DNA from: Aquimarina muelleri DSM 19832
Lineage (GTDB): Bacteria; Bacteroidota; Bacteroidia; Flavobacteriales; Flavobacteriaceae
Reading direction: 5' to 3'
Length of the DNA: 35,269 bases
Assembly: GCF_000430665.1 (NCBI RefSeq)
Contig: NZ_KE387188.1
Location: 1-35,269, forward strand
This document shows positions 6,750 to 15,096 of this stretch, piece after piece (position 1 is the stretch's first letter; each line of letters starts with the position of its first letter). A program made the position numbers and the translations under genes. The notes beneath the pieces were generated by a model, which was given only the letters and a program-made list of their open reading frames with translations, did not search any database and was not told the origin of the DNA.

Positions 6750-8948
6750 ATGGCTACCAATGAAATACTTATGATAACGTCTTTTCCACCACGAAAATGT
6801 GGAATAGCAACCTATAGTCAGGATTTAATTAAAGCCATTGAAGATAAATACAGTACTAGTTTTACTATCAAAGTTTGTGCTTTAAAAAAAAAGAACGTTG
6901 ATTTAAAATATCCTAACAATGTAAAATATGTTTTAAAAACATGGTCGAAAGAAGATTATAATAAGTTAGCCCAAACTATAAATTTGGATAAGGCTATTAA
7001 AATCATCTATTTACAACACGAATTCGGCTTATATGAAGGTCATCTAGGAGATTTTATTCTCGACTTTTTAGATGCTCTTAATACACCCGTTGTGATAACA
7101 TTTCATACAGTTCTAGCACATCCAGAAGAAGATAGAAAGGTATTAATTCAAAAAATTTCAGAATTGTCAAGCCAAGTGATTGTGATGACACATCTATCGG
7201 CCGAAATATTAAAAAATGAATATAAAATTCCTGAAGAAAAAATAAAAATCATTGCCCATGGTACGCATCTTATTAAACCATTAAACTTAAGAGAGATCAT
7301 TCCATTTAAAGGCAAAACTATTCTTTCAACTTTTGGTTTGATTAGTGAAGGAAAAGGTATTGAGACAGCATTAGAAGCATTACCTAGAATTATAGCTCAA
7401 TTTCCCGATGTTTTGTATTTGATTATTGGAAAAACACACCCAGAAGTTATAAAAAAGGAAGGTGAAGTTTACAGAAATAATCTACACGAAAAAGTAAAGG
7501 AACTGAATATTGAAAACAATGTCATTTTCATAAATAAATACCTTGCTTTAGATGTATTGTTAGAATATTTGCGACGTACTGATTTATACTTTTTTACTTC
7601 CAAAGACCCTCAACAAGCGGTAAGCGGCACTTTGGTGTATGCGCTGTCTGCAGCCTGCCCTGTAATATCTACGCCTATCCCTCACGCGTTGGAACTGTTA
7701 GACGGTGCTGGTATTAATTTTGATTTTGGAAATGCAAGACAGCTTGCAGATGCCACTATTTTGGCACTTTCAAACACCGAAATGATGAAAGATATGCAGT
7801 TGAATGCACTACATAGAATTAGTCCAACCGCTTGGCAAAATGCTGCCATTGCTCATATTGATCTTGCAAAAACAATTCTAAAGAAAAAACATTTTCAATT
7901 GAATTACAAAATTCCCGATATAAATTTATTACACATCAAACGCATGACAACTGGTTTTGGAATGATTCAATTCGCTAACATAGCTAATCCAGATTTAGCA
8001 TCAGGTTACACTTTAGATGACAATGCCAGAGCTCTAATTGCAGTTGCAAAACATTTTGAATTGACTGGAAAATTTAGAGATTTACCTTTAATCAATATCT
8101 ATTTGAAATTCATTTTGTTTTGCCAACAAGAAGATGGTACATTTCTAAATTATGTGACTTACAACAAAAATTTTTTTGACAAAAACAAAGATGAAAACCT
8201 AGAAGACGCAAACGGAAGAGCTATTTGGGCATTAGGCGAATTTTTATCATTAAAACAATTACTAGATTTTAGCCTACAAGCCAAGGTAGAAAATGCTTTT
8301 CAAAAAGCAATCCATGCTATTCACAATCTAGAATCGCCTAGAGCAATCGCATTTTGCATAAAAGGCCTATGTTTCTATTATCACTTTAAAAAAGAGGAGA
8401 CCATTTTACAGCTTATCATAAAATTAGCAGATAATTTAGCATCCAAATACAGAGGTGTTTCTGATAAAGATTGGCAATGGTATGAAGATTATCTTACCTA
8501 TGGTAATGCTGTAATTCCTGAGGCAATGTTATTGGCTGCAGAATGCACAAATAATGAACTATTTAAAGACATAGCACATAAAACATTTGAATTTTTATTA
8601 GAAACTACTTTCAATACTGAAAAAATCAAGGTAATTTCTAATCAAGGTTGGCATCATAAAGGAAAAGATAAAAACCATTTTGGTGAACAACCCATTGAAA
8701 TCGCCTATACCATTTTAGCGTTAGACGCCTTTTTTAATACCTATAAAAACAACGAATATTTAGATAAAATGAAAATTGCTTTTAATTGGTTTTTGGGTGA
8801 AAATCATTTACATCAAATCATTTACAATCCTGTTACAGGTGGTTGCTACGATGGATTGGAAGAACATCAAGTAAACCTTAACCAAGGAGCAGAAAGTACT
8901 GTAAGTTATTTGTTGGCGAGGTTGACCGTTGAGAAACACAGTGCCTAA
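6750..8948 (+). CDS. Two-domain glycosyltransferase (GT4) fused to an alpha-barrel glycan-acting domain
   Basis: A 732-residue protein. Residues 1-375 form a GT-B glycosyltransferase of family GT4: FPPRKCGIATYSQDL at the N-terminus, then a second Rossmann half with TFGLISEGKGIETALEAL, and the acceptor/nucleotide region FTSKDPQQAVSGTLVYALSA. Residues 400-732 resemble an (alpha/alpha)6-barrel: repeated helix pairs with FGMIQFANIANPDLASGYTL, DANGRAIWALGE, WQWYEDYLTYGNA and YDGL near the end, as in glucosaminyl or mannosyl hydrolase-like barrels. Substrates are unknown. It sits 5 nt after the GH130 gene, so the pair probably handles one polymer, most likely a mannose-containing one (inference). 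Confidence 0.8.
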   Translation: MATNEILMITSFPPRKCGIATYSQDLIKAIEDKYSTSFTIKVCALKKKNVDLKYPNNVKYVLKTWSKEDYNKLAQTINLDKAIKIIYLQHEFGLYEGHLGDFILDFLDALNTPVVITFHTVLAHPEEDRKVLIQKISELSSQVIVMTHLSAEILKNEYKIPEEKIKIIAHGTHLIKPLNLREIIPFKGKTILSTFGLISEGKGIETALEALPRIIAQFPDVLYLIIGKTHPEVIKKEGEVYRNNLHEKVKELNIENNVIFINKYLALDVLLEYLRRTDLYFFTSKDPQQAVSGTLVYALSAACPVISTPIPHALELLDGAGINFDFGNARQLADATILALSNTEMMKDMQLNALHRISPTAWQNAAIAHIDLAKTILKKKHFQLNYKIPDINLLHIKRMTTGFGMIQFANIANPDLASGYTLDDNARALIAVAKHFELTGKFRDLPLINIYLKFILFCQQEDGTFLNYVTYNKNFFDKNKDENLEDANGRAIWALGEFLSLKQLLDFSLQAKVENAFQKAIHAIHNLESPRAIAFCIKGLCFYYHFKKEETILQLIIKLADNLASKYRGVSDKDWQWYEDYLTYGNAVIPEAMLLAAECTNNELFKDIAHKTFEFLLETTFNTEKIKVISNQGWHHKGKDKNHFGEQPIEIAYTILALDAFFNTYKNNEYLDKMKIAFNWFLGENHLHQIIYNPVTGGCYDGLEEHQVNLNQGAESTVSYLLARLTVEKHSA

Positions 8949-9079
8949 TATATTAAAATCAGATATGAATGATGCTTCAACCATTGATATGGGAGGAGGA
9001 GAAATCATCTAAAATTGCTTACGAGATTATTTTTTCCATTTCAGAAAGCTATTTAAACATCATCATTAAAACAGTAAAG

Positions 9080-9787
9080 ATGAGCGAAATACCAGATGAT
9101 TATTTAGAAAATCATTATATACATAGAAGTAATTGGTTAAGAGCAGCGGTTCTTGGAGCAAATGATGGCATTTTATCAACTGCGAGTCTAGCTATAGGTG
9201 TAGCTGCTGCAAGCGATTTAAGAGCCCCCGTTGTTTTAGCTACTTTGGCAGGATTGGTTGCTGGAGCACTATCCATGGCAGCTGGAGAATATGTATCAGT
9301 AAGTTCTCAAACCGATGTAGAAAAGGCAGATATTGAAAGAGAGAAAATTGAATTAGAAGAAATGCCAGAAATTGAATTACAACGACTGGCAGAAATTTAT
9401 GAAAAAAGAGGTCTTAAAAAAGAAACTGCTTTACTAGTTGCTAAAGAACTAACTGAAAAAGATGCTTTAGCAGCTCATATTCGAGATGAATTAGGTATAA
9501 ATGAAATAACTCAAGCAAAACCTATACAAGCTGCAATGGCTTCAGGAGCTTCTTTTACAATAGGCGGACTACTTCCTTTTTTAGTAGTACTTTTTCTTCC
9601 TTTAGACAGTATGGAATATACGCTTTATGGTTCTGCGTTATTTTTTCTTATAATTTTAGGTACACTGGCTGCTAAGACTGGCGGTTCCAGCATTAAAAAA
9701 GCTATTTTAAGAGTTACGTTTTGGGGAACAGTTGCAATGGGATTGACAGCGTTAGTTGGTTATCTTTTTAATGTGAATGTTGGGTAA
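9080..9787 (+). CDS. VIT1/CCC1-family iron or manganese transporter
   Basis: A 235-residue membrane protein. The first membrane helix carries HRSNWLRAAVLGANDGILST, and the second GALSMAAGEYVSVSSQTDVE. A charged helical insert with Glu-rich segments follows (about residues 75-135, the metal-binding domain of the family), then three C-terminal membrane helices. VIT1/CCC1 proteins export Fe2+ or Mn2+ from the cytosol. The open frame extends back to 8969, but the 37-codon extension has no family similarity, and the start at 9080 (MSEIPDDYLE) gives the usual N-terminus. It belongs to the operon started at 4630 and makes functional sense beside Dps in an oxidative or anoxic iron response. Confidence 0.85.
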   Translation: MSEIPDDYLENHYIHRSNWLRAAVLGANDGILSTASLAIGVAAASDLRAPVVLATLAGLVAGALSMAAGEYVSVSSQTDVEKADIEREKIELEEMPEIELQRLAEIYEKRGLKKETALLVAKELTEKDALAAHIRDELGINEITQAKPIQAAMASGASFTIGGLLPFLVVLFLPLDSMEYTLYGSALFFLIILGTLAAKTGGSSIKKAILRVTFWGTVAMGLTALVGYLFNVNVG

Positions 9788-9802
9788 AAATAAAGCAGCA
9801 TT

Positions 9803-11131
9803 ATGATAGAATTCAAATCACTTAATAGTTTATCAGTTTATTTAGAACACCTTACCAAAGGTCGCTTATGGCTTAAAGTCATTATTGGGCTTTTATTAGG
9901 AGCTGGAATAGGAATGCTTCTAAATCCATCTACAGGACTACTTTCTGAAAATAGTAGTTTACGAATTGCAGATTGGCTTGACCTACCAGGTCAAATTTTT
10001 ATGCGATTGGTGCAAATGATTATGATTCCATTGATATTTACATCGATTATTACAGGAATTGTAGGAAATACATCAGAAAACCTTAAAACCTTTGGTCTTA
10101 AGCTATTATTGTATTTCGTTTTCACCACAACTATTGCTATAGTGATTGGTCTATTAGTCACATTAATTTTGAAACCTGGCCAGTATATTTTTGATTTAGG
10201 TGGATTTCCTAATAGTGGAGAAAGCCAAATAGTACCTGACGAGCAAATTGACATTGCTGGGAACATCCCCAATGCGATATCAAATCTTATTCCCAATAAT
10301 CCGATGGAGTCCATATTAACAGGAGAAATGTTAGGCGTGGTTATTTTTACCATTATTATTGGTGTGGCAATTACCCAACTTCGTCAGCAAACAGCAGCAC
10401 CTATTATTCGCTTTTCTGAAGCTATTCAAAAAATTTGTATGATTGTTGTATCATGGGCTATGATGCTTGTTCCTTATGCCGTATTTGGATTGATGGCAGC
10501 GCTACTATCCAGAACAAGCATTGAAGTCTTTCTTGGTTTGGGCTATTATATGGGTGTGGTTATACTAGGTCTTATTATATTATTGACATTCTATTTAGTT
10601 TTAGTCTTTGTAATTGCTAAGAAAAATCCTTTCAAATTTTTAAAAGCGATAAAAGAACCCCAACTACTAGCATTTTCTACTGCCAGTTCAGCAGCTGTTA
10701 TGCCTCTTTCAATGAAAACAGCAGACGAAAAATTAGGAGTATCCTCTAATATTAGTGATTTTGTGATTCCAGTAGGAGCTACTATTAATATGGATGGAAC
10801 AGCTCTATTTCAATGCGTAACTACTTTATTTATGGCACAAGCTTACGGTATTGAGTTATCTATAATGAGCCTTCTATTAATAACATTTACTGTAGTGGCC
10901 GCTTCTATAGGAACACCAGCCATTCCGGGAGGTGGTGTTATTATTCTCGCAACAGTTTTACAGAGTGCAGGTATCCCTATTGATGGGCTCATTATCATTA
11001 TTGGAATAGACCGTATTTTAGGAATGTTTAGAACTGCGGTTAACGTAACCGGTGATTTAACAGCGTGTATAATATTTGATAGATTTTATGGAACTAAATC
11101 AAATACAAAAACTCTTAATAACAATAGTTAA
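9803..11131 (+). CDS. Dicarboxylate/amino acid:cation symporter (DAACS family)
   Basis: The 442-residue product is a glutamate/aspartate/C4-dicarboxylate symporter of the GltP/DctA type. It has about eight membrane helices and both re-entrant loops: the serine-rich motif FSTASSAAVMPLSMK and the GTPAIPGGGVII loop. The substrate motif NMDGTAL and the C-terminal DRILGMFRTAVNVTGD, where the Arg and Asp bind the substrate carboxylates, are present. These indicate a functional carrier coupling H+ or Na+ to import. It follows the VIT1 gene by 15 nt. Succinate/fumarate or glutamate uptake would fit low-oxygen metabolism, but the substrate is not determined by sequence alone. Confidence 0.9.
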   Translation: MIEFKSLNSLSVYLEHLTKGRLWLKVIIGLLLGAGIGMLLNPSTGLLSENSSLRIADWLDLPGQIFMRLVQMIMIPLIFTSIITGIVGNTSENLKTFGLKLLLYFVFTTTIAIVIGLLVTLILKPGQYIFDLGGFPNSGESQIVPDEQIDIAGNIPNAISNLIPNNPMESILTGEMLGVVIFTIIIGVAITQLRQQTAAPIIRFSEAIQKICMIVVSWAMMLVPYAVFGLMAALLSRTSIEVFLGLGYYMGVVILGLIILLTFYLVLVFVIAKKNPFKFLKAIKEPQLLAFSTASSAAVMPLSMKTADEKLGVSSNISDFVIPVGATINMDGTALFQCVTTLFMAQAYGIELSIMSLLLITFTVVAASIGTPAIPGGGVIILATVLQSAGIPIDGLIIIIGIDRILGMFRTAVNVTGDLTACIIFDRFYGTKSNTKTLNNNS

Positions 11132-11202
11132 AATGAGTTAAATGTATTCTGGTCAAACTGTTTACTAAAATAATACACCAAATTTCATGAATCGTAAAAA
11201 GT

Positions 11203-11484
11203 ATGATAGAACTATATTTAAAGACAGACGATGTTAAGAAAGTTAATTTAATTAGTGAAATTAATTATGAATCTAAAGACATATTTAATATTCGCATAAT
11301 TGATATTAATGAAGAAGGATTGCATGAAATTTCTAATAAGTTTGATTTAGATTTATCCATTTTTAATCTAAAAGAGGATATTGAAATAAGTTCTCATTAT
11401 TTAAAATCAATCGACCAATTATCTTTTAATTTTTCAATCCCAAATTATATAAAGAATACTCTTTTTAAAGAAGAAATGGATTAA
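11203..11484 (+). CDS. Orphan fragment resembling the CorA N-terminal cytoplasmic domain
   Basis: A 93-residue protein. Its second half (IIDINEEGLHEISNKFDLDL, then KEDIEISSHYLKS) resembles the start of CorA-type magnesium channels, where a WIDL..PT..E strand-helix is followed by EEIEISSRYY. The long stalk helix, membrane helices and GMN signature are absent, and the protein ends with its own stop just before a terminator. It may be a truncated corA or a stand-alone regulatory domain; I favour a relic but am not sure. It is the last gene of the plus-strand operon, 71 nt after the symporter. Confidence 0.4.
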   Translation: MIELYLKTDDVKKVNLISEINYESKDIFNIRIIDINEEGLHEISNKFDLDLSIFNLKEDIEISSHYLKSIDQLSFNFSIPNYIKNTLFKEEMD

Positions 11485-11531
11485 ATGATTTTACAAAAAA
11501 ATATAGTGTATCCAATACCCTGAATAAATAA

Positions 11532-11560
11532 AACACTATCCCACTTTATGAGATAGTGTT
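11532..11560. terminator. Bidirectional rho-independent terminator
   Basis: A perfect 9-bp stem AACACTATC (11532-11540) and GATAGTGTT (11552-11560) with an 11-nt loop, flanked by A-rich and T/A-rich DNA. It separates the plus-strand operon ending at 11484 from the convergent Dps gene ending at 11600 and can serve both. Confidence 0.75.
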
Positions 11561-11599
11561 AAATAATATGATACCTTAAAATTGGTCTTCAACAAAATT

Positions 11600-12112
11600 T
11601 TATTTACTCCAAGATGTAAATATCCAATTTCTTTTTTCAAGATTTCGCATAAAATCAGTTACAATCTGTTCTGTAACATTATCACCAGCATCAAGAGCTG
11701 CATTTAATACATCTAACATTTTATTATGAAGAATATCAAAATCTTTTAATACTTCTGTTGTCATACCTATTGCCGACATATTATCTGTCTTAACTTCTTT
11801 TATCTCAGATATGGCTAAAATCTCAGTCATACTCATCGATGGTTTCAGACCAAAAACTCTAATTCTTTCAGCAATAATGTCAATATTTAATTTTACGGTA
11901 TTGTATTCATTTTGAAACTCTTGATGTAATTCGAAAAAATCTCGGCCTTCAATATTCCAGTGAAAGTTTCGTAATTTATGATACTGCACTTGATAATTTG
12001 CCAATAATTGATTTAATGCGACTACAATTTCTGCTGAATCTAGAAAAGTAAAGCCTAATTTTCTAAATGGTTTTCTATCTTTTATTGTATTCTTTTTTTC
12101 TGTGATTTTCAT
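11600..12112 (-). CDS. dps: Dps-family ferritin-like DNA-protection protein
   Basis: A 170-residue Dps protein. The ferroxidase residues fall at His51 (NFHWNI), His63 (FELHQEF), Asp78 and Glu82 (LNIDIIAERI), the same numbers as in E. coli Dps, although the residue at 67 is Gln rather than Asp. The four-helix pattern and length are normal. Dps dodecamers oxidise Fe2+ with peroxide and store iron, protecting DNA. The N-terminus is Lys-rich, which may help DNA binding. It lies downstream of the LapA-like gene on the same strand, but a 355-nt gap with a weak hairpin makes co-transcription uncertain, and I find no CRP-type operator immediately in front of it. Confidence 0.9.
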   Translation of the reverse strand: MKITEKKNTIKDRKPFRKLGFTFLDSAEIVVALNQLLANYQVQYHKLRNFHWNIEGRDFFELHQEFQNEYNTVKLNIDIIAERIRVFGLKPSMSMTEILAISEIKEVKTDNMSAIGMTTEVLKDFDILHNKMLDVLNAALDAGDNVTEQIVTDFMRNLEKRNWIFTSWSK

Positions 12113-12467
12113 AATTGTAAGTGTTTTATTTATTTAAAATATTTTTCTCCATCTTCCCTTACTATTCCTTCGTTTTACTACCCCTAATAGTTTCTCTTTT
12201 TATATCAAATTCTTTATTATCCCTTTTTAAATCTCCAATTGGATTCGTGGGATTGGTTTGTACCTTTGTTATTTTAAACTTTCTTTTGTCTTTTATTACT
12301 CCCATTATTTTTGTTTTTAAGGTTAGTATTCAATGTAATGACTATGTAGTCCTATATCTAATTAACACTGCCAAACCTGTGTTAAATTGATCTCTTCTTA
12401 AGCTTGAATTGACAATCATATAATAATACACTTATCTAGGTAATTAAATATATACTTGCACTGATCA
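12113..12467. other. Intergenic stretch upstream of dps
   Basis: About 355 bases. A plus-strand open frame (12121-12390) starts with GTG only 8 nt from the divergent dps start and encodes a hydrophobic AT-driven sequence; I do not call it. A TACCTTTG box on the plus strand at 12261-12268 matches the -7 promoter consensus without an obvious gene behind it. A 7-bp hairpin TTAACAC/GTGTTAA at 12362-12385 could end transcription of the LapA-like gene. Confidence 0.4.
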
Positions 12468-12758
12468 TTATTCGATTTCTACTTCTCTATCAGTATTTAA
12501 GACATTGGTTTCCTGCAATTCAGAAATAATTTTTTCATCTTTTCTTAATGTAGATTTAAGAGTAATAATTATTGGTGTTAGAATAAAAATTGCAATTATT
12601 ACACCTAAAGAGAATAAAGAGAAAATCAATAAGGCTAATGATGTTTTAATATCCCAAAATAATAGAGCAATGCTTACTTCACCGGTGTTTTGAAGCGTAA
12701 ATACAACAATAAATATAAGTGTAATAATTGTTAATATAATATAAGTTGTTTGTTTCAT
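12468..12758 (-). CDS. LapA/YciS-like small membrane protein
   Basis: A 96-residue protein with two membrane helices (about residues 5-22 and 42-65) separated by a short loop containing FTLQNTGEVSIALLFW. That pattern, with Asn in the first helix end and a strand before the second helix, is characteristic of the LapA (DUF1049) family of small inner-membrane proteins, which in E. coli take part in control of lipopolysaccharide synthesis. The C-terminal 30 residues are hydrophilic and Glu-rich. It lies 31 nt after the broken peroxiredoxin in a minus-strand run. Confidence 0.75.
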   Translation of the reverse strand: MKQTTYIILTIITLIFIVVFTLQNTGEVSIALLFWDIKTSLALLIFSLFSLGVIIAIFILTPIIITLKSTLRKDEKIISELQETNVLNTDREVEIE

Positions 12759-12789
12759 TTTAAGTGGATTTTAGCAATTGATATCTTTG

Positions 12790-13100
12790 TTATTTATTCA
12801 AAATAGCTTTTAACACTTCGTCTTTGTCTAATTTTTTAGTACAGAAAAACCAGTCTTTACAATCTAATTCATCAGTAGAAGTCATTCTTTCTTCTGCAAC
12901 ACCACAAGATCCAGCAGGCGAAACAATAGCATCGTCACCAGGATTCCAATCTGCTGGATGGCTAAATAAAATCACATGTTTTCCTGCATAGTTATCTGGA
13001 AAGTTAATATCTCCTTATGATGTTACTGCTTTAAAATTAGGGTTTCATCTTCTATTCTGAGTATCTTAATTATTTCGTATTCTTGATTTTCTTCCTTCAT
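12790..13100 (-). pseudogene. Internally deleted peroxiredoxin (AhpC/TSA family)
   Basis: On the minus strand the remnant reads PNFKAVTS-stop-GDINFPDNYAGK and then ILFSHPADW joined directly to NPGDDAIVSPAGSCG, DCKDWFFCTKKL. These are the N-terminal strand and the C-terminal tail of a 1-Cys-type peroxiredoxin. The region between, including the PVCTTE peroxidatic cysteine, is missing. There is also an in-frame TAA where Gln is expected in the TSQG motif, and a frameshift near GDE. An ATG at 13100 would start the gene, and an intact 61-codon frame survives at 12790-12975. It cannot make an active peroxidase. It sits inside the minus-strand operon between the porin and LapA genes. Confidence 0.75.
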
Positions 13101-13157
13101 TGTTATTTTATTTTGGATGAATACTTATTTATAATCCCTGTAATGTTTTTTTTGTGC

Positions 13158-14438
13158 TTAAAAACTAATCGCTGCTTCGATATTGAATCCGTCAAACTCT
13201 GCACCTGTAAACCTTCCGCTCCAGCCATTTCCTTTATATTGTTGATTGACATATTCTAACTTCATGACAATATTTTTAGACATGAACCAGCCTCCGCCAA
13301 CATTCAACCGATTTATTTTCAGGTCTTCTGTTGCGCTTGTCAAAAGTTGTCCTTCTACGGTATTATACCTTCCCGCTATATAGAATTGTTCCTGTTGTCC
13401 AAAACGATATACTAATTCTGCTGCTAACTGGGTAAAATCTCCTTCTTTATCCGTTATTGGTGTAGTGATTTCATTACTTCCTAATGCGATTTCATAAATA
13501 CCGAAGAACTCAAGTCCTTTGAATTTTATAAAAGGGTTGATCTGTATGGCTGTGAGTTTTTTGAAGCGAGGATTGTATCTACCTTCAAATTCACCGCCTT
13601 CAGTATTGCCTTCAACGTCTGGCAACGTGTGTAATACATTATAATATCTAGAGCCCGAGCGATCGCCACCGTATAACCAAGTACCAGTTGAAATACCTTG
13701 ATTAGAATAGACAGATCCAGTTAAACGCACTCTCAAATTCTCTTTCAATTGCTTATCATAACCCAACTTACCATAAAAAGACGGCTTGTTATCACTTAAG
13801 TCGTTAACAACTACATTTTGATTAAGTTTACCATTGGTGATTCCTACCACGGCCAATAAACCATTGTTTTGAACAGTTATCTCTCCAAAAGCTTCTGTTG
13901 AAAAAGAATCCATTATGTAATTCCCAACAAAGGGGTTAAAAATAGCCCTAGCATTGTCGGTTCTACGGAAATGCGCATCACCATAATTAAATTCATCTAA
14001 ACCAATGGTAATAGTAGTATAGCGCATAAGCCCTTCTAAAAAGATCGAATTGATAAATAGTAGTTTATCTATTTGGATATGCCCGCCTTTTACCCATGTT
14101 TCTTCATGGTGTTGTGAAGATAAATAGGTTTTTAGGTGCATTCGAATACCGTCAATCAACTGTACATCTATATTAAGATTAGCATTTGGAAGATTAAAAT
14201 CAGAACCAAGCTCTACCAAATTATTGGCATCATTACTTTGGTTGATCCCCTGAAACTGCATAGCGAAGTCTCCACCGACTCTAACTCTTAAACTTTCAAA
14301 CACAATGGTATCTGTTTTAGAGGTTTCAAAAATAGTTAAACCGTTTTGGTCATTAGGTCTAAAATACTGTAACTTTTTTTGTTGCGCCGTTACTCCAAAA
14401 GAGAAAATACAAAGCATTGTTATTGTAATTTTTTTCAT
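13158..14438 (-). CDS. Outer-membrane beta-barrel porin
   Basis: A 426-residue protein with a signal peptide (MKKITITMLCIFSFGVTAQ, cleaved after the Ala-containing VTA) and a long series of alternating amphipathic strands. It ends in phenylalanine, the usual C-terminal signature of a barrel handled by BAM. Strand-forming segments such as ESLRVRVGGDFAMQFQGIN and NKPSFYGKLGYDKQL recall phosphate-selective or general porins of Bacteroidetes, but substrate selectivity cannot be read. It is the third gene of the operon led by the alcohol dehydrogenase, with 36 nt to the YceI gene, so permeability may be adjusted as part of the same response. Confidence 0.7.
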   Translation of the reverse strand: MKKITITMLCIFSFGVTAQQKKLQYFRPNDQNGLTIFETSKTDTIVFESLRVRVGGDFAMQFQGINQSNDANNLVELGSDFNLPNANLNIDVQLIDGIRMHLKTYLSSQHHEETWVKGGHIQIDKLLFINSIFLEGLMRYTTITIGLDEFNYGDAHFRRTDNARAIFNPFVGNYIMDSFSTEAFGEITVQNNGLLAVVGITNGKLNQNVVVNDLSDNKPSFYGKLGYDKQLKENLRVRLTGSVYSNQGISTGTWLYGGDRSGSRYYNVLHTLPDVEGNTEGGEFEGRYNPRFKKLTAIQINPFIKFKGLEFFGIYEIALGSNEITTPITDKEGDFTQLAAELVYRFGQQEQFYIAGRYNTVEGQLLTSATEDLKINRLNVGGGWFMSKNIVMKLEYVNQQYKGNGWSGRFTGAEFDGFNIEAAISF

Positions 14439-14474
14439 TATATCTGTTTTATTAATGAAGACTCTATTTTCCTT

Positions 14475-15065
14475 TTAGTTTATATAAGTTACTGTAAAAT
14501 CAAGCGTAGTATCATCACCTGTTTTCATTATCCCCATCATAAATGATGGTGGTTCAACACCATAGTCTGACATCTTTAATTTATATGATCCTTTACAGAT
14601 AATAGTGTTATTTGAACTCACTACAACGTGCATGTCCATTGCTATATCTTTTGTAACTCCCGCAACAGTTAATTTGCCATTGGTTTTAAAAAGATAACTT
14701 TCTTTTTGAGGCGATAATGTAGACGTAGATAGCGTGTAATAGATGTCTTTAAACTCATTCGTTTTTAATGCTTTGTAAGCATTTTTATCAAGTTCTTTAC
14801 TGTCGCTTTTCAAATCCTTTACTATCAAATTAAATGTAAGTGATTTTAGTGACGTAAGTTCTTTTTCATCCGTAGTCTTGAAGGTAAATCGTGCTTCTCC
14901 TGTAGCGGTAATAGCATCCATTTCCCAATCATGCATGGTTGATGTTCCTTTAAGTTTCATATCTATGGTATCATTTGTCTGAATTTTGTATATAGATTGT
15001 GTAAACCCAATATTGGTAAACACTATAAGGATAATAAGTACTAAGTATTTAAAATGTGTTTTCAT
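14475..15065 (-). CDS. YceI-family periplasmic lipid-binding protein
   Basis: The 196-residue product has a signal peptide (about residues 1-22, ending NIGFTQ) and a YceI lipocalin-like barrel: KLKGTSTMHDWEMDA, where the S/T-x-x-HDW is the family signature, then TFNLIVKDLKSD, YKALKTNEFKDIYY and LTVAGVTKDIAMDM. These proteins bind isoprenoid lipids such as polyprenyl chains or quinones. The open frame extends to 15089, but the ATG at 15065 gives a proper signal peptide. It is the second gene of the operon, 31 nt after the dehydrogenase. Confidence 0.85.
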   Translation of the reverse strand: MKTHFKYLVLIILIVFTNIGFTQSIYKIQTNDTIDMKLKGTSTMHDWEMDAITATGEARFTFKTTDEKELTSLKSLTFNLIVKDLKSDSKELDKNAYKALKTNEFKDIYYTLSTSTLSPQKESYLFKTNGKLTVAGVTKDIAMDMHVVVSSNNTIICKGSYKLKMSDYGVEPPSFMMGIMKTGDDTTLDFTVTYIN

Positions 15066-15096
15066 TTTTTTAAATTTTAAGCAAATCAAATAGACC

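Noticed and set aside
8969..9079. N-terminal extension of the VIT1 gene and a 15-codon ORF at 8965
   Set aside because: The extension has no VIT1 similarity and the start at 9080 gives the family N-terminus. The micro-ORF (MNDASTIDMGGGEII) has no support beyond an ATG.
12121..12390. Plus-strand hydrophobic open frame of 89 codons
   Set aside because: It begins with GTG 8 nt from the divergent dps start, and its hydrophobicity follows from T-rich DNA. I see no family similarity.
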